64,000 nt of DNA, taken from assembly GCF_000186865.1 (NCBI RefSeq), contig NW_008705575.1, positions 374,891 through 438,890 of the forward strand, read 5' to 3'. This stretch comes from Aureococcus anophagefferens. Its lineage: Eukaryota > Sar > Pelagophyceae > Pelagomonadales > Pelagomonadaceae. Of this stretch, positions 29,780-39,526 are shown piece after piece (within the stretch, counting starts at the first letter, position 1; every line of letters begins with the position of its first letter). Made by a program: the position numbers and the translations under genes. Under the pieces are notes generated by a model. It was not told the origin of the DNA. It saw nothing but the letters and a program-made list of their open reading frames with translations, and made no database searches.

Positions 29780-30639
29780 NNNNNNNNNNNNNNNNNNNNN
29801 NNNNNNNNNNNNNNNNNNNNNNNNNNNNNNNNNNNNNNNNNNNNNNNNNNNNNNNNNNNNNNNNNNNNNNNNNNNNNNNNNNNNNNNNNNNNNNNNNNNN
29901 NNNNNNNNNNNNNNNNNNNNNNNNNNNNNNNNNNNNNNNNNNNNNNNNNNNNNNNNNNNNNNNNNNNNNNNNNNNNNNNNNNNNNNNNNNNNNNNNNNNN
30001 NNNNNNNNNNNNNNNNNNNNNNNNNNNNNNNNNNNNNNNNNNNNNNNNNNNNNNNNNNNNNNNNNNNNNNNNNNNNNNNNNNNNNNNNNNNNNNNNNNNN
30101 NNNNNNNNNNNNNNNNNNNNNNNNNNNNNNNNNNNNNNNNNNNNNNNNNNNNNNNNNNNNNNNNNNNNNNNNNNNNNNNNNNNNNNNNNNNNNNNNNNNN
30201 NNNNNNNNNNNNNNNNNNNNNNNNNNNNNNNNNNNNNNNNNNNNNNNNNNNNNNNNNNNNNNNNNNNNNNNNNNNNNNNNNNNNNNNNNNNNNNNNNNNN
30301 NNNNNNNNNNNNNNNNNNNNNNNNNNNNNNNNNNNNNNNNNNNNNNNNNNNNNNNNNNNNNNNNNNNNNNNNNNNNNNNNNNNNNNNNNNNNNNNNNNNN
30401 NNNNNNNNNNNNNNNNNNNNNNNNNNNNNNNNNNNNNNNNNNNNNNNNNNNNNNNNNNNNNNNNNNNNNNNNNNNNNNNNNNNNNNNNNNNNNNNNNNNN
30501 NNNNNNNNNNNNNNNNNNNNNNNNNNNNNNNNNNNNNNNNNNNNNNNNNNNNNNNNNNNNNNNNNNNNNNNNNNNNNNNNNNNNNNNNNNNNNNNNNNNN
30601 NNNNNNNNNNNNNNNNNNNNNNNNNNNNNNNNNNNNNNN
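29780..30639. other. Assembly gap (860 N)
   Basis: These are undetermined bases. The gap cuts off the 3' end of the minus-strand glycosyltransferase-like gene and hides the end of the tandem repeat. The stated length may be an estimate. Confidence 0.99.
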
Positions 30640-31658
30640 ACGCGTCGTCCGCGAACTCGAGGACCGCGCCGTGGCCTGCGCGGGGCTCCCCGTCGCCCGA
30701 CGACGAAAGCTCGTTCCCGGGCGCGGGCCGCGCGCGCTGCAGCCAGAGCTCGACGACGTCGCCGGCGTTGAACGGCGCGCGGCACGCCCAGTAGTCCCGG
30801 TCCGGACTCTCGAGGAGCGCGTCCGCGTGGCGCCGGGTCGTGAGGAACGCCCAGTCCCACTTCCGCCACGGGCGCAGGTCGCCCGGCGAGCTCGGGCGCC
30901 GCGACGCCTCCAGGGCCCCGTGCGGCGGCGCGTCGGCGGCGGCGGGCGCGGTCCGCGCCGCGTGTTTGGGCGGCGTCGGCGACCAGGGCAGCCCGCCCCA
31001 GAGGCACCAGGGCAGCAGCGGCCTGTACCAGAGCAGGTCGGGACGGGCGTAGAGGACCCAGTCGAAGCGCTTCCCCGTCGCCCGCTCGTCCCCGGAGACG
31101 AGGCCGTGGCACTTCTGGCGATTCCGGAGCTGGCCCACGAGAGACCTGCGGGCGGCCGTCGCGGGAAGGGCCCCGAACACGGACCGCGCGGGAGCGCGAC
31201 TGCTCGTAGTGCTTCGAGAGGCGGTGGACGTTCGCCCCCGGCTTTCCCGTGAACGCCTTGTAGTTCTTGCAGTGGCTCGCCTCTGACGACTCGCGGACCT
31301 CGGGCTCGTCGACGACGGTCGCGTTGATCGCGCCGAGGCGCCGGAGCGCGCGCGACACGCGGTCGCGGTCGCCGTGCAGCACGCCGTCGTAGCGCGCGCG
31401 GTCGTCGCCGCGCACGTCGCGCAGGACGACGTACGCGAAGAAGCGCGCGTCGGCGCCGAGCGCGCGCAGCACGTTCTCGCGGAGGGACTCGTGCACGAGC
31501 GCTCGTTCGAAGGTGCGCGCCGCCCCGGCGACGCACACGGCGACGCGCGGCGCGTCGCCGGCCGCGCAGAGCATCTCGGGTACGGAGGCGGTCGGGAGGG
31601 TAGGGGCTGCACGGGTCGAACAGCACACGACGAGCAGCACGAGGCGCCGAGCCATCAT
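30640..31658 (-). CDS. Glycosyltransferase-like secreted protein, 3' end in the gap
   Basis: The protein begins MMARRLVLLVVCCSTRA, a signal peptide, then VAVCVAGAARTFERALVHES and ALGADARFFAYVVLRD. After a 55-bp intron it continues SLVGQLRNRQKCHG, RFDWVLYARPDLLWYRPLLP and WRKWDWAFLTTRRHADALL. The pattern of an N-terminal strand with AGAARTF and a later YARPDLLWY resembles uncharacterised glycosyltransferase-like families of algae and plants. The C-terminus is lost in the run of N. Start codons at 31679, 31658 and 31655 are all possible because the sequence encoding MARRL is duplicated. The function is inferred from motif resemblance only. Confidence 0.5.
31146..31200 (-). other. 55-bp intron in the glycosyltransferase-like gene
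   Basis: The GT donor at 31200 and CAG acceptor at 31148-31146 join HYEQ to SLVGQLRNRQ and unite two frames. Donor-side GTCGCGCT and exon-side GTCTCTCG share five of eight bases. The intron has the same length as the one in the FAM69-like gene but is not clearly related in sequence. Confidence 0.7.
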
Positions 31659-32000
31659 CGGACCGAGGCGCCGAGCCATCAGACCGGGCTGCCTTGCCGC
31701 GCCATCACACCTTGCTGCTTTGCCGTCGGCGACCGCCATGCTGCGGGACTCGACCGCCATGCTGCGAGATGCTGCTTTGCCGTCAAACCATGGGTCCAAG
31801 GTGGCTGCGAGATCACCATAAGCTGCCCCTTCAATTACTTGGTCAACGATTGTAATTGAAGTACAATCAATTTCTTGACAAGCGCAATGCGACGCAATAT
31901 GCGCGACTCGCACCGACGCCCCATATGCGCAGCGACGCCCCACATGGGCAGCCCCACAAGCGCAGCGACGCCCCATGTGCGCGACTCGCACCGACGCTAG
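31659..32000. repeat. Minisatellite-like divergent promoter with nested inverted repeats
   Basis: This space between two head-to-head genes holds degenerate tandem repeats of CGCCGAGCCATC and CCGCCATGCTGCG types at 31660-31800, and CGACTCGCACCGACGC with CGCAGCGACGCCCCA at about 31900-31997. An AT-rich island has two overlapping inverted repeats: CTTCAATTAC/GTAATTGAAG at 31829-31861 and GATTGTA/TACAATC at 31848-31868. Both genes' promoters must lie here. Confidence 0.7.
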
Positions 32001-34502
32001 ATGCGGCTGCTCGTCGCGTGGCTGCTGCCGCTGGCGCGGGGCGCCTTCGACGGCGACGCGCGCTTCGAGGCCGCCTGCGCGGCGCCGGCGCGGCGCCGCT
32101 TCGCGGTCATGGCCTGCGCCTGCACGAACGAGGGCCCGTCGTCGCCGACGCAGCACCTCGGCGCCATGGGAGAGCTCGCCAGGGCGACGGCCCTGGGCGA
32201 CATGCTCGCGGCGGCGCTGCCGCGCGGCGCCGACGGCGGCCGCGCGGCCGACGCGGTGCTGCTGCTCAGCGGCTACTACTCGGACGCGCGCGTGAGTCCC
32301 CGCGACGCCGCCGGCCGCTTCACCGTGTCGCGGAGCCCGGGCCCGCGCGCGCCGCGCAGCGGCCACGAGCGACGCGGCTTCTGGGGCGCCGCGGGGCCCA
32401 TGGCCGGCATGCGCGTCCTCAACTCGACGACGCTGGCGTTCGACGGCCGGCGCCTCGACCTCGGCCGCTGGGACCGGCTCGTCGCCGTCGACCGGTCGAC
32501 GCTGCACTTCGCCGTCAAGTCGGAGCGGTCGGACGCCTACCGCGACACGTTCTGGAACTTGAGCGCATGCAGGAGCGGAGCGACGGCCAGTGCACGTCCA
32601 TGAAGATCTTCGCCTGGCGCTTCACGGCCTACGACGGCGTGCTGCTCCTCGACTCGGACGTGTGCCCCCTATCGCCCCTGGCGCCCTTCCTCCATAGGGC
32701 CTGCGACGCGGGCGTCGCGTTCCTCGCGTCCAACGAGCGGCGCCGCGGCGTCTCGTACCTCGGACTGAACAGCCACATGGCGCGGCTCGGGGCCCCACGA
32801 GGGTGATTCGACGTCGCTTCAACGTGGGTGTGCCGCGCGCGCGCGTTTCAACATATACTTCGAGAGCGCTCCGAGAGATGATCGCTCGTCCACGAATCAG
32901 CCGAAACGAGCGGGAAACGGCCGAGAGAGGAGCCTTTGGAGTTGGGAAGTTCGCACCTGTTACCTGCCCAGGTGTGGCTCCGGCCCGACCTGCTCATCTT
33001 CGAGGTGCTCCGCGACAAGGCGGCCCTCGGCGATTTCATGACCTACACGAACGGCGAGCAGGACGTCCTCGAGACGCTCTTCTCGCCCCACGCGAACGAG
33101 CGCTACCTCGAGCGCGTCGGCGGCTTGCCGGAGCACGTGCACCGCAAGACCTGCGCGGCCAAGGAGGGCGGCGTCGCCATCGCCGTGCGCGACGCCGGCG
33201 CCCGGGCGCCCGCGCCGCCGAAGCTGGCGCCCGCGGCGCCGCGCGCGCCCCCGAAACCGAAGACGCGCGTCGACGCCGCGGCGTCGCCGAGGGAGCCGCG
33301 GGCGCCGCGGGCGCCGAGGGAGCCGCGGAGCCGGGACCCGCCGAGAAAGCCGCGGGCGCCGAGCGAGCCTCGATCGCCGAGCGAGCCGCGGCCCCGGGAC
33401 GCGCGCGCGCCGCTCCCGCGCGAGCCCCTCGCGCCGTCGTACCGCGGCTACTACTGCGACGCGTCGGACCGCAAGTGCCACACGGAGTCGGGCAAGTGCT
33501 GGGCGGCGCGCGCCTGCGACCCCGGCGTCGACCGCCGGCCGCGCGACCGGCCCGGGGCCGACAAGGTCTTCCTCTACCACATGCGCAAGGCGGGCGGCAC
33601 GACGCTCCACGCGCACCTCAAGCGGCGGTGCCGCGCCTACGACACCGTCGAGTGGTTCTCGCCGGACACGCCGCGGGCCCGGAACGGCGTCGAGTGACGG
33701 GCGCGTGTGTTCGCGCCGGGGCACGAGAAGAAGCCCGACCCTGTCGCCCTCGGTAGGCCAAAAACGCGTTCCGCCTCTCGTCCTTCCGCGAGCCCGTGGC
33801 GCGCGCGGTCTCCGCCTACGTCTTCGAGGGCGCGGCGCCCGCGTGCCACGCGAGGCCGCGGGCCTCGCGCCGTGCGTCGCGCGCCTCGCGAGCGTCGACG
33901 CGGGTGGCTTCCCGCGCTGGCTCGAGGCCTCGCGGTCGCGCCAGGCGGAGGCCTTCGACGTGCCCATCGCCACGATGCAGAGCCTCGAGGGCGTCCGCGA
34001 CTGCGAGCGGTGGCGGCGCGCGCCGTGGGGCCCGCCGGGCGGCAACCGCGTCTGCGACCGGCTCTACATCGCCAACTACTACGTGAAGACGCTCCTCGCG
34101 GGCGACGCCGCAGCGGCCGCGGCCTGCGGCGACGCGCGGACGGCCCCGCTGACCGCGTGCCACGTCGGCCGCGCGAAGGCCGCCGTCGCGCGGCTCTTCG
34201 ACTGCGTGCTCCTCGTCCGGGAAACCGGCGGCGGCTTCCGCGCGGCGGCGCCGAACGCGTCGCGCGGCGCCTGCCTCGACGGCGCGCCGCCCTGCGCGCG
34301 CCTCGACTACGGCGCCCTCGAGCCCTGGTCCCCCGAGGGCCACCAGCACGCCGTCGGGCCCGCCGACGCGCCGCTCGCGGAGAAACGCGCGGCCCTCGTC
34401 GCCGGCGTCTACGCCCAGGCCGCCGCGATCGAGGGCCTCCGCCGCGAGAACGCACCGGACCTCGAGCTCTGGGCCTGGCTCCAGGGGCTGCCCGACCGAT
34501 AG
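32001..34502 (+). CDS. GT8-like glycosyltransferase fused to a carbohydrate sulfotransferase
   Basis: A signal peptide (MRLLVAWLLPLARGAF) opens the gene. The first domain is GT8-like: KIFAWRFTAYDGVLLLDSDV carries the DxD motif, followed by SYLGLNSHMVWLRPDLLIFE once the introner 32780-32971 is spliced. A Pro/Arg-rich linker leads to a second domain with DKVFLYHMRKAGGTTLHAHL, the PAPS 5'-phosphosulfate loop of sulfotransferases. Then come SSFREPVARAVSAYVFEG (3'-phosphate site) and NRVCDRLYIANYYVKTLLAG. A 68-bp intron (33689-33756) lies between these. Two further frame changes, near 32570 and at about 33849, each fit one missing base. With both corrected the protein has about 747 residues. Likely role: building sulfated glycans in the Golgi. 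Confidence 0.65.
32788..32971 (+). mobile_element. Introner, family 1, older copy (intron 32780-32971)
   Basis: This 184-bp copy has a decayed left end (CGGGGCCCCACGAGGGTG) and an intact right end (complement of CTGGGCAGGTAACAGGTG). Flanking repeats are GCGCGGCT (32780-32787) and GTGTGGCT (32972-32979), six of eight matching. The donor is GC and the acceptor CCCAG. The retained downstream copy starts with GT, so the donor probably changed from GT to GC after insertion. Splicing joins GLNSHM to VWLRPDLL in phase 0; an in-frame stop lies in the element. Confidence 0.85.
33689..33756 (+). other. Inferred 68-bp intron before the sulfotransferase 3'-phosphate motif
   Basis: The GT donor at 33689 and TCGGTAG acceptor ending at 33756 join ARNG to AKNAFRLSSFREPVARAV in phase 0, removing an in-frame stop. 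The acceptor CCCTCGGTAG resembles the end of the family 2 introners (CGCTCGGTAG), but no 8-bp duplication is visible. Confidence 0.6.
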
Positions 34503-35455
34503 CAGCATGGTCGCTGACGCTCGACGTCGACGACACCACCGTCACCTCGACGCTGGGCCACGCGGGCCCGCTCGGCCCGGACGTCGCGGACGTGACCGGG
34601 TCCTGGACCCTCGCCTGGGACGACGAGAGCTACGCCGCGTCCTTCGAGTGGGACCACGACGTGACGGACTGGGCCGCGGCGTCGCACGCGCTCGCGGTCG
34701 ACGTCGACGGCACGTGGGAGTGGTCCGGGGCGACCGTCGCCTTCGCCCTCGCCGGCGACGCGAGCGACGCCGCGAGCGTGACCCTGTCGACGATTTCCCT
34801 CGATCTGGACCTCAACGACACGCCCGTGACCGTCGACGGCGCGCTGAGCTGGGCCTACGGCGCGGGCCTCGTCCTCGCGGTCGACGCGACCATCGTCGCC
34901 GACGGCGACGTCTGGCTCGACGGCCTCGACCTCGACTTCGCCATGTCCATGAAGGGCATGGGCGCCTGGGGCCTCGGCGGCCTCGAGGACCCGGACGTCT
35001 TCAACGACATGGCCTGCGAGCTCTTGATCGACGAGGCCTCGTCGACGTTCTACTTCATGGAAGGCCGCGCGGAAAAGTCCCAGCAGACCGTGGCGACGTC
35101 CATCGACTTCGCGGACTACCCCGACTACGACGACGACGCGTTCTGGGAAGGCGCAGACGAGGAGTGCGACGACGAGGATTGGTACTCCTGGGAGGGCTTC
35201 GATTACTGCCCGGCCCCGTCCTGCAACCCCGACGCGTGCCGCGACTGGGGCGAGGACTGCTGCGCGGGGACCGAGTGGGGCGAGACGGCCACGTGCGACT
35301 ACGGCCTCAGTCCTTACCCCGCGATCCCGACCGGCGAAGATGGAACCAGTTGCTCCTACACGTGCTGCCCCGACGGCTTCCTCGACGCGGCCCCGGCGAC
35401 GCGCGCGCCCGCGTTCCTGGCCGCGGCCGCGCTCCTCCTCGCGTCGCTCCTCTGA
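34503..35455 (+). CDS. Cys-rich surface protein, 5' end unresolved
   Basis: From about 34503 one frame encodes a beta-rich acidic protein with repeated W/D patterns (TGSWTLAWDDESYAASFEWD, VDGTWEWSGATVAFALAG). A cysteine-rich segment follows (CPAPSCNPDACRDWGEDCC and YTCCPDGF), and a C-terminal hydrophobic tail (AFLAAAALLLASLL). The tail suggests a GPI-anchor signal or membrane anchor. No in-frame ATG occurs before MSMKGMGAW, near 34940, so the first exon or start is missing. It might be spliced from upstream or fused to the sulfotransferase, whose stop lies three bases earlier. No family was recognised. Confidence 0.5.
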
Positions 35456-35653
35456 GCCCCATCCCGTGCCGCCCCTCTCATCGCGAGGGAGATCGGACCG
35501 GCCCACCCCTCTCTCAAGTGCCAACGGCCGAGCTCTCCCGCTTCCGAGCACTCCCGCGGTTCCCCCTTACGTTTAGAGACGCGTCAAGCCAACGTGCCCC
35601 TACGTCGCAACTCGCCGAGGAGCGGGCCTTAGGGAGCCCCCCGCGCCGCGCGG

Positions 35654-38364
35654 CTAGTCGAGCGCCATGGCGACGTCCTCGCTGGCCGCGGCGCGCGCGG
35701 CGTCGCCCTCGTCGTAGGCGAGGTGCCTGAGGCAGTTGGCGAGCATGCGGAGGCCGTGCCTCGGGTTCGTGAGGATCGACTCCGGGTGGAACTGGACGGC
35801 GGTGATGGGGAGGTCCGCGTGCTCGATGGCCATGACGACGATGCGGTCGCCCTGGTCCGTCGTCGCCGTGACTCGGAGCTCCGGCGGCACGTCGTCCGCG
35901 TAGAGCGAGTGGTAGCGCGCGACGTCGAACTGGGGCGGCAGGCCGTCGAAGGACTTCCACCGGCCGCCGCTGGACAACACCTGCGCCGGCTTGCCGTGCA
36001 CGGGCACGGGCAGCGTGCCGAGCGTCCCCCCGAAGTGCTCGACGATGCCCTGGAGCCCGAGGCAGACGCCGAAGACGGGCGTCGCCGTCGCCGCGCAGGC
36101 GTCGAGCGTCTTCGAGAGGTCGAAGTCCGAGGGCCGGCCGGGCCCCGGGCTCAGCACGACGAGGTCCCACGCCGCGCCGTCGATCGCCGCGAGCGCCGCC
36201 GCGCCGAAGCGGCTCACCTGGACGTCCGCGCCCGTCTGGCGCAGGTAGTTGGCCAGCGTGTGGACGAAGGAGTCCTCGTGGTCCACGAGGAGCACGCGCT
36301 TGCCCGCGCCGGCCGTCGTCGCGTCGAACGCGTCGCCGTCGCCGAGCGCGGCGACGGCCGGCGGCGGCTTGTAGGCCTCGCCCGACGCGCCCGTCGCGCC
36401 GGCGTCGCGGAGCACGTTGATCATCGCCGACGCCTTGAGCTCCGTCTCCGCCTCCTCGGCGTCGGCGTCGGAGTCGTAGAGCAGCGTCGCGCCCGCGCGG
36501 ACCGACGCGACGCCGTCGGCGATGTGGATCGTCCGCAGCGTGAGCCCCGTGTTCAGCGACCCGTCGAAGGCCACGTGGCCGACGGCGCCGCCGTACCAGG
36601 CCCGCGCGGACCGCTCGTGCGTCTCGATGAAGCGCGCGGCCCAGGCCTTGGGCGCGCCCGTGACCGTGACCGCCCACGTGTGGCAGAGGAACGCGTCGAG
36701 CGCGTCGAAGCCCTCCCGCAGGTAGCCCTCGACGTGGTCCACCGTGTGGATGAGCTTCGAGTACATCTCGATCTGGCGCCGGCCGATGACCTCCACGCTG
36801 CCCTGCTCGCAGATGCGGCTCTTGTCGTTCCGGTCGACGTCGGTGCACATCGTGAGCTCGGATTCGTCCTTCTTCGACCCGAGAAGCGCCCGCACCTGGA
36901 GCGCGTCCTCCAGCGCGTCGGCGCCGCGCTCGATGGTGCCGGAGATGGGGCAGGTCTCCACGCGGAGCCGGCCGTCGACGCGCTCCACGCGCACGAACAT
37001 CTCGGGCGACGCGCCCACCAAATACTCGCCCTTGGCGTAGCCCCGGAGCCAGGCCGGCGCGTCGCCGGCGTCCTCGCCCCGCAGGTTCATGAGGAACCCG
37101 TAGGGCGACGGGTTCCGCTCCCGCAGGGACCGGAAGAGCGACGACGGCGGCGCGGGCGATTTGACGGCCCACTTTTGCGAGAGCACGACCTCGAACAGGT
37201 TGCCGCACTTGAACTCCTCCTTGGCCCGCTCCGTCAATTTCGCGAAGCCGCCCGGCTCGACGTCCCGGTCCTGCGCCGGCGTGCCGGACCCGTAGGGCTT
37301 CGCTTCGCCGCCGCGCGGCAGGTCTTTGGTTTCCAGGATATTCGTCGCTCCGGCCACGGTCCACGAGAAGTCGTAGTTGACCCGCCACGCGGCGTTCTCC
37401 CGCCGGTCCACGACGAGGATCTCGTCGGGCACGTAGAGCACGACGTCGCGCTGCGCCGCGTTGCGCTCCAGCGTCGGCTCGATGGGCTCGAACTGGAACA
37501 TGAGATCGTAGCCGAGCGCGCCGTAGAGGCCTGGGCAGCAAAAGGGTGATTCAACGTCGCTTCAACGTGAGTGTTCCGCGCGCGCGCGTTCCAAAAAAAG
37601 CATCAACGCTTCGAGACCGTTCCGAGAGACGATCGCTCGTCCAAAAATCAGCCGAAACGAGTGGAAAACGGCCGAGATATGAGCCTTTGAAGTTGGGAAT
37701 TTCGCTCGCTTGTGCTGCCCTGGTAGAGGCCGAGCTGCGGCTCGTCCGGGTGGTAGAGCAGGGACGAGATGCAGCGCACGACGCTCAGCAGGCTCGGCTC
37801 CTTGCTCCGGTCCTCCTCGGCCATGACGGCGCCGCTCGGCTCCGCGACGCGGCCCACGAGCCGCGCCAGGTCGCCGTCGGCGCCGCGGACGGCGTCGAGC
37901 GCCGCGACCGCGGAGGCCCCGCGCAGGGCGTCCTCGAACATGGCGAGCATGACGACGCCGCGCGCGTTGAGGGCCGTGAGCGCGAAGTCCCGCGACCGCC
38001 CGCTGAGGACGACGGGCGGGTCGGAGAAGCCGACGGTCCACCGCGCGTAGCGGCCCGGGAACTCGTAGGAGCTCGCGAGGAGCACGCCCCGCCGCTCGTC
38101 GAGGTCGTCGACGAGCGCCTCCACCGTCTCGTCGACGATCTCGCGCGGGAGCACCTGGGACGTGCGCGTCACCCCGACGCCGCCCGCGGTCACGTAGGTG
38201 CCGTTCGGCGGGCAGAACCGCGGCGCGCCGAGGGTCAGCGCCTGCTGCTGCTCCATGGCCGACGCCACGCGGAGCGCCGGGGCGCGGCCCGCCGGCGCGC
38301 GGGGCGCGCGGAAGGCCTGCGCGCACGCCAGCATGGCAGCGGCGACTGCCATTGACGCGACCAT
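35654..38364 (-). CDS. trpEG: Plastid fused anthranilate synthase (TrpE-TrpG)
   Basis: This 836-residue enzyme converts chorismate and glutamine to anthranilate, the first step of tryptophan synthesis, in the plastid. MVASMAVAAAMLACAQAF then RAPRAP is a signal peptide with the Phe-type cleavage site and a basic transit peptide. The TrpE part shows GLYGALGYDLMFQFEPIEP, SKKDESELTMCTDVDRNDKS and HTVDHVEGYLREGFDALDAF. The TrpG amidotransferase follows, with Cys in GVCLGLQGIVEHFGG and the His-Glu pair in AVQFHPESI. The single-chain TrpE-TrpG order is otherwise known from some bacteria, such as rhizobia. An introner (intron 37531-37730) interrupts GLY-GALGYDL, and splicing restores the frame exactly. 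It is divergent from the gene at 38435. Confidence 0.9.
37531..37722 (-). mobile_element. Introner, family 1 (intron 37531-37730 of trpEG)
   Basis: A 192-bp element is bounded by perfect 8-bp repeats GTAGAGGC at 37523-37530 and 37723-37730. Ends are CTGGGCAGCAAAAG and the complement of CAGGGCAGCACAAG. In gene sense the upstream repeat is GCCTCTAC, so the donor is GC; the acceptor is the terminal CCCAG. No GT donor is available nearby. It differs from the RING-gene copy at roughly a dozen positions and has the same orientation relative to its gene, so the two are close relatives. Confidence 0.92.
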
Positions 38365-38434
38365 TGCCTTGAAGCGTCGACGAGCGCCAGCAACGTTTGC
38401 GAGGTCGTGGAGTTGCCCTCCAGGGGCAGCGTCG

Positions 38435-39523
38435 ATGGTGGCCGTCGTCGGCCTCGCGGCGCTGGTCGTGGCCGCCGCCGCGGCAACGACGAAGCCCGAT
38501 CCGCGCGAGGCCGGCTCCGCGCTCCGGCACCGGCCCCTCGAGAGCTTCGGCCGGCGCGGCGGCGCCCAGCGCGCGCCGAAGCGCGACGCGACGGTGCGCT
38601 ACGCGACGCGGCGCGGCCGCGGCGCGCCGTCCGTGTCCGCGAGCGAGCTCGACGGCCGCGAGGTCCTCCTGCGGCTCGCGCGCGCCGCCGCCGACGCGTC
38701 GAACGCCGTGACGCTGCTCACGGCCGGCTTCGCGTACCACGAAGTCGTCGCCAACTTCCTCGCCGCGTACGAGCGGTCCGGCCGGCGGAACTGGGTCGTC
38801 GCCTGCCTCGACGGCGAGCTCGGCGCCTGGCTCGCGGACCGCGGCGCGGCCTGCGCGCCCACCGTCGGCCGGTCCAAGTGGGCCAAGGTCCACGCGCACA
38901 TCTGGACGACGCGCGTCCAGATGCTCGTCTCGCTCCTCGAGGCGGGCTTCTCCGTGACGCTCGCGGACGCCGACGCCGTCTTCCTGGGCGACGCGGCGCC
39001 CTGGCTCGGTAGGGACAAGGGCGACGTCGTCGCGAGCCGCGGGAGCTTCCCGGGCTGGGCGTCCGAGGCCTGGGGCGCGACGGCGTGCATGGGCCTCGTC
39101 CGCTTCAACGCCGGCCCGAAGACGCTGGACTTCGCGCGGTCCCTGCTGCACCAGACCCGGGCCCTGGGCGACGACCAGAAGGCCGTCAACGCCGTCCTCA
39201 AGCGCGCGGGCGTCGCCTGGGCCCGCGAGTCCGGCGTCGCGCCGCGCGCGCCGCCGCTGAAGTACGAGGGCTCGGCGCTCCTCGCGACGGGCGACGCGGG
39301 CGGCCTGCGCGTGGCGCTCCTCCCCCACGCCCTCTTCCAGCGCCGCTGCCCCGACGACCCGCCAAAGGGCCCGGCCGTCGTCGTGAAGCACTGCTACACG
39401 GAGAAGGAGGCCGCGTCGAAGAAGGCCGCGCTCGCCGGCGCCGGCGCCTGGCTCCTCCGGGGCGACTGGCGGCGCGTCGCACCGACCAACGGCACGTCCG
39501 CCTGGCTCGCGGCGATCACGTAA
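38435..39523 (+). CDS. DxD glycosyltransferase-like protein (GT77-like)
   Basis: This 362-residue protein starts with a signal anchor (MVAVVGLAALVVAAAAATT). The core resembles nucleotide-diphospho-sugar transferases of the GT77 type: NWVVACLDGELGAWL, then WTTRVQMLVSLLEAGFSVTL followed by ADADAVFLGD, which carries the metal-binding DxD. A region that places the acceptor follows (GATACMGLVRFN, then GDDQKAVNAVLKRAGV). Related enzymes add arabinose, galactose or xylose to cell-surface glycoproteins. The start at 38435 creates the signal anchor; the frame is open upstream into the divergent trpEG gene, 70 bp away. Confidence 0.65.
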   Translation: MVAVVGLAALVVAAAAATTKPDPREAGSALRHRPLESFGRRGGAQRAPKRDATVRYATRRGRGAPSVSASELDGREVLLRLARAAADASNAVTLLTAGFAYHEVVANFLAAYERSGRRNWVVACLDGELGAWLADRGAACAPTVGRSKWAKVHAHIWTTRVQMLVSLLEAGFSVTLADADAVFLGDAAPWLGRDKGDVVASRGSFPGWASEAWGATACMGLVRFNAGPKTLDFARSLLHQTRALGDDQKAVNAVLKRAGVAWARESGVAPRAPPLKYEGSALLATGDAGGLRVALLPHALFQRRCPDDPPKGPAVVVKHCYTEKEAASKKAALAGAGAWLLRGDWRRVAPTNGTSAWLAAIT

Positions 39524-39526
39524 TTC

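Noticed and set aside
29780..30639. Open frames running through the block of N
   Set aside because: They are an artefact of undetermined bases.
33707..34500. An N-terminal extension of the Cys-rich surface protein through the sulfotransferase region
   Set aside because: This frame is Arg/Pro-rich shadow sequence there; conserved sulfotransferase motifs lie in the other frames.
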